Shown here: positions 1-6,665 of the stretch, piece after piece
Position numbering within the stretch: the first letter of the stretch is position 1
Layout of the letters: every line of letters begins with the position of its first letter
Source of the DNA: Planomonospora parontospora
GTDB taxonomy: Bacteria > Actinomycetota > Actinomycetes > Streptosporangiales > Streptosporangiaceae
DNA length: 64,000 nt
NCBI GenBank assembly: GCA_014647935.1
Contig: BMQD01000007.1
Coordinates: 62,001 to 126,000 of the forward strand
Reading direction: 5' to 3'
Translations under genes and position numbers: made by a program
Notes under the pieces: generated by a model
What the model was told of the DNA's origin: nothing
The model's database searches: none
What the model saw: the letters and a program-made list of their open reading frames with translations, nothing else

Positions 1-239
1 CCGGCGGTGACGGCCTCGTTCACGAAGGCGTCGATGTGCGACGGCTCGGCGTACAGGAAGACCGAATCGACACCCTCCAGGGCGGCGGGGAAGGTGGACG
101 GGTCGGTGAGGTCGCACCTGACGGTCGCCGGTTCGCCCGGACTGCTCGAGGCCGGGCGGACGAGCAGGTCGCGCCGGCGCAGGAGGGAGATGAGCTCGGT
201 GGCCACGGCGCCACGAGCGCCGGTGACGAGGATGGTCAT
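1..239 (-). CDS. NAD(P)-binding NmrA-like protein, 3' end outside the window
   Basis: The reading frame begins with ATG at 239 and runs off the left edge, so only about the first 79 residues are present. They start MTILVTGARGAVATEL, a Rossmann-fold nucleotide-binding loop of the GxxGxxxxxL kind, followed by an Asp-containing strand (CDLTDP) and a segment reading GVDSVFLYAEP. This is the pattern of NmrA/atypical short-chain dehydrogenases, which bind NAD(P) and act either as redox-sensing regulators or as quinone or flavin reductases. It is divergent from the MarR gene at 498, an arrangement common for a MarR regulator and the oxidoreductase it controls. Substrate unknown. The fold call is good; the exact subfamily is not resolved because the C-terminus is missing. 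Confidence 0.8.
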   Translation of the reverse strand, partial: MTILVTGARGAVATELISLLRRRDLLVRPASSSPGEPATVRCDLTDPSTFPAALEGVDSVFLYAEPSHIDAFVNEAVTA

Positions 240-450
240 GTCAGGACATGCCTTTCTGCTGATGGAACCCGGGCCGGGAAGGGCCGCGGACGGAGTGGTG
301 CGGACAGGGTGGTGCGGACGGAGTGGCTTGGCGCGCTGCGGCTTGGCGTTGCGCGGCGCGGACGGCGTGAGGCGGACGGGCGCCGGTATGCGGCCCTCTT
401 CCAGGAGGCTGCGAAGGGTAAGATTCAGGCGCGACGCGAAATCAGTGTCA

Positions 451-465
451 CGCAAAATTTGTGCG
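451..465. promoter_or_regulatory. Candidate MarR operator (near-palindrome)
   Basis: In the 258-bp gap between the divergent NmrA-like and MarR genes, an A/T-rich near-palindrome (cgcaaaatttgtgcg, two mismatched positions) lies 33 bp upstream of the MarR start. MarR proteins usually bind such sites and repress both themselves and the divergent gene. The position and symmetry are seen; the assignment is inference. Confidence 0.4.
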
Positions 466-497
466 ACGCAATAAAATGTGAAGGGTAGGACCGTCCG

Positions 498-962
498 GTG
501 TCAAATCGAGCCGAAACGCTGAAGCGGATCATGGACGAGAGCCGGCGGCACTATGCGGCATACGTGCTGTTCAACCAGGCGCTGGCCGACCATCTGCAGA
601 TACACTCCACCGACCTGCAGTGTGTGGCGCTACTGGATCAGGAGCCAGGGCCGGTCAGCACCGGTGACATCGCGCGGCTCACCGGCCTGACGCCCGGCTC
701 CGCCACCCGCCTGGTGGACCGGCTCGAGAAGGCGGGTCTGGTGGAACGGCACTCGGACCCCGCCGATCGCAGGCGGGCCCTGGTCGCTCTGGCGCCCTCG
801 GCGAGGGAGAGGATCAGCGAGGTCTGGGATCTGCCGGGCAGGGCGTTCATCGAGGTGCTGGAGAGGTACGGGGACGCGGAACTGGCCGTCATCGCCGACT
901 ACCTGCACCGAGCCGCCGAAGTGGGCCGCGCCCAGGCCGAACGCCTCACCGGGGGGAGCTGA
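498..962 (+). CDS. MarR family transcriptional regulator
   Basis: A 154-aa protein of normal MarR length starting at GTG 498. It has the winged helix-turn-helix in the middle: STGDIARLTGLTPGSATRLV as the HTH (about residues 54-73), then DRLEKAGLVERHSDPADRRR, where the DxRR sequence marks the wing tip. Helices at both ends would form the dimer interface. MarR proteins are dimeric repressors relieved by small phenolic ligands or oxidants. The divergent NmrA-like gene is the likely target. The strong family match makes the call secure; the ligand is unknown. Confidence 0.92.
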   Translation: MSNRAETLKRIMDESRRHYAAYVLFNQALADHLQIHSTDLQCVALLDQEPGPVSTGDIARLTGLTPGSATRLVDRLEKAGLVERHSDPADRRRALVALAPSARERISEVWDLPGRAFIEVLERYGDAELAVIADYLHRAAEVGRAQAERLTGGS

Positions 963-1127
963 GGGCACGACGCCGCCGTCGGCCCGGGGCCGAGCCGGCT
1001 TTCCCATGACTCCCCGGAGGCGGCCTGCCGATGACGGTGTCACCAGGCGCAGCGGTACGTTCCCGGCGCACTCCGGTCGCCTCCGGGCAAGCGTGAGACG
1101 GTCGCGGTCCGCGATCACCGGTGGGTG

Positions 1128-2153
1128 TCAGAACTTGATGCGGGCGGCGACCGCCAGATGGTCGCTGCCGGTGGCGGGCAGGGTCCAGGTGGTGACGGGA
1201 TTCGCCGCCCGGGTCATGACGTGGTCGATCCGGGCCACGGGGAAGGCGGCGGGCCAGCTGAAGCCGAAGCCCTCCTCCGCCGGGGTCAGCCGGGAGGTAA
1301 CCGGCGCCAGTCCCCGGTCGTCGAGGGTGCCGTTGAGGTCGCCCAGCAGAATGATCCTGTCCTGCTTCTCCGCAGCGATGGCCGCGCCCAGTGCGGCGGC
1401 GCTCTCGTCCCGCCGTCCGGTGCCGAAGCCGTCCGGCAGCCGAATGCGGACCGAGGGCAGGTGGGCGACGTACACGGCCGCCTCGCCGTACGGCGTCCGC
1501 ACGGTGGACCGCATCCCCCGGCTCCAGTCTCCGGTGACCTCCACGGGCTTGATGTCCACCGGCCGGGTGTCCGCGAGGGGATACCTGGACCAGAGTCCGA
1601 CGGTGCCCACGACCGCGTGGTGGGGATGGCCGGGGGCGAGGGCGGACTCGTAGACGGGCAGGGCGCCGGGGGTCAGCTCCTCCAGGGCGATGAGGTCGGC
1701 TCCGGCCTGGGCCAGGGCTCGCGCGGTGCCTTCGGGATCGGGGTTCTCGTCGTTGACGTTGTGCTGGAGCACGGTCAGGTCGTGAGCCGTTCCCCGATCA
1801 CCGGGTAGCAACCGCTCACCGAAGAGGGCGGCCCAGACCGCCGCGGGCAGCACCAGGGACACCACCGCGGTGACCGAGCGACGCAGCAGAGCCAGGACCG
1901 CCAGCACGGGAACGGCCAGGCCGCCCCAGGGCAGGAAGGTCTCCAGCAGGCTACCGGGGTTGCCCGCGGCGTCGGGTACGACGCCGGGGAACGCCAGTAG
2001 CGCGGCCACCAGCACCGCGACCGCCGCGAGGACGCGTCCACGCGTCCAGGACCAGGACGTCCGGCCGGGCGCGCCCACCTCGCCTCGGTGCCACCGGCCG
2101 ACGCGACGAGGGCGCTTCCCCGCAGCGTGAACCTTCCGATCTCCGATCTCCAT
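1128..2153 (-). CDS. Membrane-anchored endonuclease/exonuclease/phosphatase family protein
   Basis: A 341-aa protein if started at ATG 2153 (residues MEIGDRKVHA). A longer in-frame extension to 2354 is possible but is Pro/Gly-rich, unlike a folded domain, and overlaps the gene at 2296. After a basic cytoplasmic tail come three hydrophobic segments (VLAAVAVLVAALLAF, GGLAVPVLAVLALL, AVVSLVLPAAVWAALF). The remainder is an EEP (DNase I-like) catalytic domain: the LTVLQHNVN strand, ALEEL with the metal-binding Glu, GDLNGT with the Asp-Asn pair, and the terminal GSDH motif. It resembles the YafD/EEP membrane proteins of actinobacteria. The active residues look intact, so hydrolysis of a phosphodiester or phosphomonoester outside the membrane is likely. 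Substrate unknown. Confidence 0.85.
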   Translation of the reverse strand: MEIGDRKVHAAGKRPRRVGRWHRGEVGAPGRTSWSWTRGRVLAAVAVLVAALLAFPGVVPDAAGNPGSLLETFLPWGGLAVPVLAVLALLRRSVTAVVSLVLPAAVWAALFGERLLPGDRGTAHDLTVLQHNVNDENPDPEGTARALAQAGADLIALEELTPGALPVYESALAPGHPHHAVVGTVGLWSRYPLADTRPVDIKPVEVTGDWSRGMRSTVRTPYGEAAVYVAHLPSVRIRLPDGFGTGRRDESAAALGAAIAAEKQDRIILLGDLNGTLDDRGLAPVTSRLTPAEEGFGFSWPAAFPVARIDHVMTRAANPVTTWTLPATGSDHLAVAARIKF

Positions 2154-2295
2154 ACGCCCGACCGTACGGGTCACCGGCTGTCCTCGTGCACCGCCCGGCC
2201 AGGGCCAAGGGCCAGGACCAGAGCCAGGAGCCGGGGCAGAGGGCCGGAAGTCGGGGGCAGGAGCGGTGATCGCCGTTCGCTGGCAGGATCTCGAT

Positions 2296-2775
2296 GTGGC
2301 GATCCAGGTGTCGGTGTGCGGTCCGCGCGACTGCACGAGCGAGGACGAGTCCAACGCCCGTGAGGTCGGCCGGTTGCTGGCGGAGCGCGGCGCGGTGGTG
2401 ATCTGCGGCGGTTACACCGGGGTCATGGCCGCCGTGGCGGCCGGGGCCCGGTCGGCGGGCGGGACGGTGGTGGGCATCCTGTCCCGAGCGGACAGACAGG
2501 ACGCGAACCCGGACCTCTCCATCGTGATCCCGACCGGTGTCGGGGAGGCGCGCAACGGCATCATCGTCAACTCGGCTGACGCCGTGATCGTCATCGGCGG
2601 ATCGTGGGGCACGCTGTCGGAGCTGGCGCTCGCGATGCGCCGCGGCCGCACGGCCGTGGTCCAGCTCGGCGGCTGGCGGATCCTGGACCGGGACGGGCGT
2701 CCGCTCACCGGCGTCGAGCACGTTTCGACGCCGGAGGAGGCGCTGGCGCGCACCGGGCTCTGGCCCGGTCGCTGA
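2296..2775 (+). CDS. LOG-like (SLOG superfamily, TIGR00725-type) nucleotide-binding protein
   Basis: A 159-aa protein from GTG 2296, which has a short SD-like caggat five bases upstream; an ATG at 2266 would add ten residues. The fold is Rossmann-like: ICGGYTGVM (about residues 36-44) and IGGSWGTLSE (about 100-109) are the two glycine motifs of the LOG/lysine-decarboxylase-like superfamily, and GEARNGIIVNSADAV sits between them. LOG enzymes release free cytokinin bases from nucleotides, while other SLOG families bind or sense nucleotide-derived ligands, some of them in defence systems. The second motif is GGSWGT rather than PGGxGT, so cytokinin activation is not assured. It is divergent from the EEP gene. 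Confidence 0.82.
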   Translation: MAIQVSVCGPRDCTSEDESNAREVGRLLAERGAVVICGGYTGVMAAVAAGARSAGGTVVGILSRADRQDANPDLSIVIPTGVGEARNGIIVNSADAVIVIGGSWGTLSELALAMRRGRTAVVQLGGWRILDRDGRPLTGVEHVSTPEEALARTGLWPGR

Positions 2776-2782
2776 CCTCCAG

Positions 2783-2812
2783 GACGGGCCTGTCAGGTAG
2801 GACAGGCCCGTC
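2783..2812. terminator. Hairpin between convergent genes
   Basis: A perfect 12-bp stem (gacgggcctgtc / gacaggcccgtc) with a 6-base loop begins 8 bp after the stop of the LOG-like gene. There is no T-run, which is usual for actinobacterial terminators. It would serve the upstream plus-strand gene and possibly the converging minus-strand operon. Confidence 0.7.
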
Positions 2813-2816
2813 GGGA

Positions 2817-3004
2817 GCCGGTGCCGCCGGCCTTCGGGGCAGGCCGGTCGAGAGCCGGTGCCGATGACCGGGGCGGGTCCGTTGGGGGCCGGTGCCGCCG
2901 GCCGGGGCGGGTCCGTTGGGGGCCGGTGCCGCCGGCCTTCGGGGCAGGCCGGTCAGGAGCCGGTGCCGCCGGCCTTCGGGGCAGGCCGGTCAGGAGCCGC
3001 TGCC
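2817..3004. repeat. 34/37-bp GC-rich tandem repeat
   Basis: Six occurrences of the core gccggtgcc (the last has ct for gt) start at 2817, 2854, 2888, 2922, 2959 and 2996, giving periods of 37, 34, 34, 37 and 37 bp. Units are of two kinds, one with ccttcggggcaggccgg and one with ggggcgggtccgttggg. The array fills the space between two convergent genes and its last unit lies within the 3' end of the TIGR03086 gene (stop at 2990). Confidence 0.8.
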
Positions 3005-3601
3005 GCCTGGTCGCCAGTGGGGATCACGGCCGGTGAGCCCGAGCAGCCGGTCCAGCGGCGGCGCGTCACCGGGCACGGGCACCGGCGGTCCGAACAGCCC
3101 GGGGCTGCCCTCCGGGCTCTGCGCGACGACGGAGCCGACCCACCGGTACGCGGTGGCGACGGGCTCGGCCAGGGCGGGGTCGGAGCCGGGATAGGGCCGG
3201 CCTGTCGCGACGGCGAGGTCCCAGCCGTGCACGATGACCTCGTCGAGCGCGGCCGCCCCGGCGGCCTCGGCCGGCAACCGGATGCCGCCGGCCTCGGTGG
3301 TGCCGGTCCACGCCGACTCCTTCCGCCATGCCCGGGCGAGCTCGTCGAGGCGGGCCGGGATGCGGTGGCGCCAGTCGCCGCCCAGCCGGGACGCGTCGGG
3401 CACCGGGGCGCGGTCGCCGCCGTCGAGGGGCGTCTTGGCGGCGGCCGCGGTGAACGCCACGCAGAGGCTGTCGACGTGGTCGAGCAGCTCGCCGACGGTG
3501 ATGCCGCCACAGGGCGTGGGCGCGGTGAGCTGATCGTCGCGGACCTGCCCGATGAGGGCGGCCAGCACGTCGGTCGCGGGGCGCAGGTCGGCCGCCGTCA
3601 T
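2990..3601 (-). CDS. TIGR03086 family (DinB/mycothiol-dependent-type) metal-binding protein
   Basis: A 203-aa protein from ATG 3601; the start overlaps the stop of the SRPBCC gene by ATGA, so the two are translationally coupled. It opens with helix-rich sequence (DLRPATDVLAALIGQVRDDQ), then LTAPTPCGGITVGELLDHV, where a His after the conserved TPC motif is a metal ligand, then VIVHGWDLAVATGRP, which supplies the second His, and ends with GRDPHWRP, typical of this family. Members are four-helix DinB-like proteins related to mycothiol-dependent maleylpyruvate isomerase; their reactions are mostly unknown. The 3' end runs into a tandem repeat, so the last residues (GGSGS) may be variable. Confidence 0.85.
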   Translation of the reverse strand: MTAADLRPATDVLAALIGQVRDDQLTAPTPCGGITVGELLDHVDSLCVAFTAAAAKTPLDGGDRAPVPDASRLGGDWRHRIPARLDELARAWRKESAWTGTTEAGGIRLPAEAAGAAALDEVIVHGWDLAVATGRPYPGSDPALAEPVATAYRWVGSVVAQSPEGSPGLFGPPVPVPGDAPPLDRLLGLTGRDPHWRPGGSGS

Positions 3602-4071
3602 CGGACCGCCTCCGCGAGCCGGTCGAGGACGCCGTCCCAGCCGGCGCCGACCTGGTCGGCGACCTGGGGCAGGGCGGCGGCCAGCGCGCCGAGCCGCTCG
3701 TGCACCAGGGTCAGGCGGGTGCCGCCCCCCGGCGCCTCGTCGAGGGTGACGGTGAGCAGCGAGTCGAACACCGGGCCGGCGTCGCGGTCGGGGCCGATGA
3801 ACCCCCAGCGCCAGACGATGCGCCGGTCCGGCACGAGCTCGAGCAGCTGCGCGTCGAAACCGCCGACGGGCTGGTCGGAATCGGTCTGCCGGATGAGGTA
3901 CCGGCCGCCCGCGCGCTCGTCGACCTCCGCGCGCACGCCTTCCAGGGATCCGGGCGCCAGCCACCGCTGCAGGATCGCGGGGTCCAGCCAGGCCCGGTAG
4001 ACGGCGTGCACGGGCGCGGACAGGACGCGCTCGCGCCGTACGGCGGGAAAGGCTGCGAGGTCGGTCGTCAT
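3598..4071 (-). CDS. SRPBCC / AHSA1-like domain protein
   Basis: A 157-aa single-domain protein starting at ATG 4071, overlapping the ArsR gene stop by ATGA. The N-terminal ERVLSAPVHAVYRAWLDPAIL and following LQRWLAPG are the first strand-helix element of the START-like fold in the AHSA1 group; GPVFDSLLTVTLDEAPGGGTRLTLVHERLG is the usual C-terminal strand pair, and a long final helix closes the cavity. Such proteins bind hydrophobic small molecules. The pairing of an ArsR regulator with an SRPBCC protein is widespread, the SRPBCC gene being the regulated partner. Ligand unknown. Confidence 0.88.
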   Translation of the reverse strand: MTTDLAAFPAVRRERVLSAPVHAVYRAWLDPAILQRWLAPGSLEGVRAEVDERAGGRYLIRQTDSDQPVGGFDAQLLELVPDRRIVWRWGFIGPDRDAGPVFDSLLTVTLDEAPGGGTRLTLVHERLGALAAALPQVADQVGAGWDGVLDRLAEAVR

Positions 4072-4418
4072 GGTGCCTCCTCATGGACGGACGGGTGCGG
4101 CGGGTCGAGGACGTGCTGCAGCGCGTCGAGCCGGGCGTCCCAGAACCCCTCGTAGAAGCGCAGCCAGGCCGTCGCGTCGGACAGCGGACGGGGTCGGAGC
4201 CGGCAGACGTGCCGCCGCCCGGTGACGGTGCGCTCCACCAGCCCCGCCTGCTCGAGCACCTTCACGTGCTTGGACGCCGCAGCCAGGGACATGCGCAGCG
4301 GCGCGGCCAGCTCGCCGACCGAGAGCTCCCCGGCGGCGAGGCGGCGCAGCATGCCGCGCCGCGCGTCGTGAGCCAGGGCGTGGAACACCGCGTCCAACGC
4401 CCCGTTATCCTCAACCAT
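4068..4418 (-). CDS. ArsR family transcriptional repressor
   Basis: A 116-aa winged-helix protein from ATG 4418 (MVEDNGALDAVFHALAHDAR). The HTH reads LSVGELAAPLRMSLAAASKHVKVLEQAGL, followed by the wing VERTVTGRRHVCRL. There is no Cys-based metal site, so it belongs to the SdpR-like, non-metal branch that regulates SRPBCC partners. It heads a three-gene minus-strand operon in which each junction is an ATGA overlap. The chosen ATG lies in the centre of a 26-bp perfect palindrome, and a second inverted repeat lies 34 bp upstream, so autorepression is likely. A GTG at 4439 would add seven residues but has no room for an RBS. Confidence 0.9.
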   Translation of the reverse strand: MVEDNGALDAVFHALAHDARRGMLRRLAAGELSVGELAAPLRMSLAAASKHVKVLEQAGLVERTVTGRRHVCRLRPRPLSDATAWLRFYEGFWDARLDALQHVLDPPHPSVHEEAP

Positions 4419-4431
4419 ATGGTTGAGGATA
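4406..4431. promoter_or_regulatory. ArsR autoregulatory operator overlapping the start codon
   Basis: Positions 4406-4431 form a perfect 26-bp palindrome with core tcaaccatatggttga. The ATG of the ArsR gene (4418-4416 on the minus strand) is in its centre. Sites of the CAACCNNNNGGTTG type are common next to ArsR/SRPBCC operons. Confidence 0.7.
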
Positions 4432-4451
4432 GAGGCCACCCCTCTGATATA

Positions 4452-4465
4452 CAACCAAAAGGTTG
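4452..4465. promoter_or_regulatory. Second ArsR operator half-palindrome
   Basis: caaccaaaaggttg: 5-bp arms identical to those inside the larger palindrome, with a 4-bp A spacer. The centre-to-centre distance to the first site is 40 bp, about four helical turns, so two dimers could bind the same face. Confidence 0.6.
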
Positions 4466-4759
4466 ATGATTAGCTGCGCTGATTCGATGGTCATCGGCCG
4501 GATGCCGCCGGATTCCGGTCGTACCGGTAGTGCGGCCGGCACGTACCGGGCGGCGGGGGAGCGACCGCCCGGTGACATCGTGGCCGGTCGTGGTCGGCCG
4601 TGATCACTGACCGGGCGGTTCATGGTCGCCCGGTGGACGGAGTGGATCGCACAGAACGTCGGCCCGGACGCCGAGAAAGGACCGGTGAAGACCTCGCCGT
4701 GATGCTCCCCGGTGCGGGAGCGGCCAGTCCACCGGGCAGGGCGACCTAGACTCCGCGCC
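4466..4759. other. Intergenic region without a recognised gene
   Basis: Between the ArsR operon (leftward) and the exported protein gene (rightward). No open frame with family resemblance, RNA gene or strong hairpin was recognised. It should hold two divergent promoters; the leftward one overlaps the ArsR operators. Confidence 0.5.
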
Positions 4760-5383
4760 ATGCGTCCCATGCGCGCCCTCCGGGCGTTCGTTGCGCTGCT
4801 CCTCCTCTACGGGATCACGGCGGCGCCCGCGTTCCTCCTGCCGGGGAAGGTGATCCTGCAGCACGCGACCGCCGAGTCCGTCGAGGTCCACTGGGAGCCG
4901 CCGGACGTCCTCGACGAGCCCTACGACTCGCGGATCGAGCCGTACAACCACGCCCTGGGCCTCGCCCAGGACCGGGCCGAGGCGTATCCGGAGGACCTCG
5001 CCCCGCCGTACCTGCTGCGCCATCCGTGGCGGCTCGTCGCCCCTCACGCCAGCGCGCGTGGGCGCGAGCTGGCCGCCGCGCCGCTTCGCGGTGTGTCCTG
5101 GCCCGACGGCGTGCGCACGCCGTTCACGATCACCCCCGAGGTACGGCAGGCCCGGAACAGCACTGCGGAGCTCATGGCCGTGATGGAACTCGACCCGGGG
5201 CCGCTCGCCGACGAGAGGGTCTTCGGCGCCGGGATCGACCCCGAACGGAACCTGGTCGTCCTGGACGTGAACGCCTTCGACCAGGGACTGCGCCGTCGGC
5301 TGGCCCGGGAGTACGGCTCCGACCTGGTCGCCCTCCGCTGGGACCCGTTCGGAGGACCGGCGATCCTCCTCCTCGGCCGGTAG
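4760..5383 (+). CDS. Small exported or membrane-anchored protein of unknown function
   Basis: A 207-aa protein from ATG 4760 (another in-frame ATG is at 4769). Residues 1-28 are a basic start followed by a hydrophobic stretch (AFVALLLLYGITAAPAFLL), which reads as a signal peptide or N-terminal anchor. The rest is soluble and has no motif I recognise: no metal-binding clusters, no glycine loops, no cysteines. It contains two short related strands near the end (GIDPERNLVVLDVNAF and GSDLVALRWDPFG), which suggests a small alpha/beta domain. It stands alone, between the ArsR operon and the HNH gene. Base composition matches the neighbours, so it looks like a real gene. Confidence 0.7.
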   Translation: MRPMRALRAFVALLLLYGITAAPAFLLPGKVILQHATAESVEVHWEPPDVLDEPYDSRIEPYNHALGLAQDRAEAYPEDLAPPYLLRHPWRLVAPHASARGRELAAAPLRGVSWPDGVRTPFTITPEVRQARNSTAELMAVMELDPGPLADERVFGAGIDPERNLVVLDVNAFDQGLRRRLAREYGSDLVALRWDPFGGPAILLLGR

Positions 5384-5608
5384 CCGCCGCCCGTCGGCAG
5401 GCCCTCGATCGGCAGGAGGTTCCGCGACCGCTCGAACAGCGAGTTCGTCCCCTGATCCAGGAGGCGCGTCCCCGGAAGTGCCGACGGGTGCTCCAGGGAC
5501 CGCACCGGTCGCTTTCCAGGAGACCTGCCGGGGAAAGGGACCGCTCATCGGCGGTGAACTTCAGGATCACCTGGCGTAGACGATCTTCGGCGGTGCACAA
5601 TCACCAGT

Positions 5609-6541
5609 GTGAAGGCATATGTCGGGGTGACCGACGCCGCGTGGTACCGCTTCCTGGCCGCCCGTCCCGGAGTGAGCGAGGTCAACTTCTGGCGCCCGTC
5701 GAGCGCACGGGAGTTCAAGGTCCTCAGCCACGGTGAGCCGTTCTTCTTCAAGAGCCACTATCCGCACAACCGCGTGGTGGGCGGCGGCTTCTACAGCGGC
5801 TTCGCCCAGCTGCGGGTATCGGAGGCGTGGGAGTTCTTCGGCGAGGGCAACGGCGCGGCCAGCCTGGCGGAGCTGCGCGGCCGTGTCGGCCGCTACCGCA
5901 AGGAGCCGATGGGACCCGGCGACGACCCGGTGATCGGCTGCGTCATCGTCCGCGACGTCTGCTTCTTCCCCGAGGGGACGGACGCAGGAGCGCCGCCGGA
6001 CTTCGCCTCCAACATCGTCCAGGGCAAGGGCTACGACCTGGCGGTCCATCCCGAAGCGGCCTACTTCCACGGATTGCTCGACCGCATGGGCATCGGTGTG
6101 GAAGTCGACCTGTCCGAGCCGTGGCACCTCGACGGCCCGGTCTACGGCGATCCGCGGCTGGCTCCCCGGCGGCTGGGCCAGCGGGCGTTCCAGGCCGTCG
6201 TCCTGCAGGCCTACGAGCGGCGCTGCGCCGTCACCGGGGACAGGATCCGGCCGGTCCTGCAGGCGGCCCACATCCGTCCCGTCGCCGCCGGGGGCCAGCA
6301 CCGCCTGGACAACGGGCTGCTGCTCCGCTCGGACGTGCACACCCTGTTCGACCGGGGCTACCTGGCGGTGGACCCGAAGTACCGGCTGCGGGTCAGCCCT
6401 CGGCTGCGGGAGGAGTTCGGCAACGGCGAGGAGTTCTACCGGCGGGCGGGAACGCAGATCGCCCTCCCGCACCAGCGCCGCGACCGGCCTGCTGCCGAGG
6501 TCCTGGAATGGCACCTCGACGAAGTCTTCCTCGCCTCCTGA
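5609..6541 (+). CDS. HNH endonuclease with an N-terminal probable PUA-like sensor domain
   Basis: A 310-aa protein from GTG 5609. The C-terminal part is an HNH nuclease: RRCAVTGDRIRP (about residues 206-217), LQAAHIRPVAAGG with the catalytic His, then HRLDNGLLLRSDVHTLFDRGYL with the second and third metal-binding positions. Residues 1-160 (MKAYVGVTDAAWYRFLA, VLSHGEPFFFKSHYP, GGGFYSGFAQLRVSEAWEFFG) resemble the PUA/EVE-like fold that reads modified bases in several type IV restriction enzymes. A modification-dependent restriction role is therefore plausible but inferred. It lies at the left edge of the defence island, 124 bp upstream of the GmrSD-type gene on the same strand. All HNH residues appear present. 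Confidence 0.87.
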   Translation: MKAYVGVTDAAWYRFLAARPGVSEVNFWRPSSAREFKVLSHGEPFFFKSHYPHNRVVGGGFYSGFAQLRVSEAWEFFGEGNGAASLAELRGRVGRYRKEPMGPGDDPVIGCVIVRDVCFFPEGTDAGAPPDFASNIVQGKGYDLAVHPEAAYFHGLLDRMGIGVEVDLSEPWHLDGPVYGDPRLAPRRLGQRAFQAVVLQAYERRCAVTGDRIRPVLQAAHIRPVAAGGQHRLDNGLLLRSDVHTLFDRGYLAVDPKYRLRVSPRLREEFGNGEEFYRRAGTQIALPHQRRDRPAAEVLEWHLDEVFLAS

Positions 6542-6665
6542 GGAGTCGGCCGCGCCGAGTCGACTTCGCCGTCTTGCTGACCGATCGTGGTCGACGTTTT
6601 ACCCTCTGATGACCAATGGGCACTCGATCGGGTGGCCCACGCGATCGGTCAGGAGAAGAGGCGGC

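Noticed and set aside
2817-3004. CRISPR-like array
   Set aside because: Units follow each other with no unique spacers and are imperfect; this is a tandem repeat.
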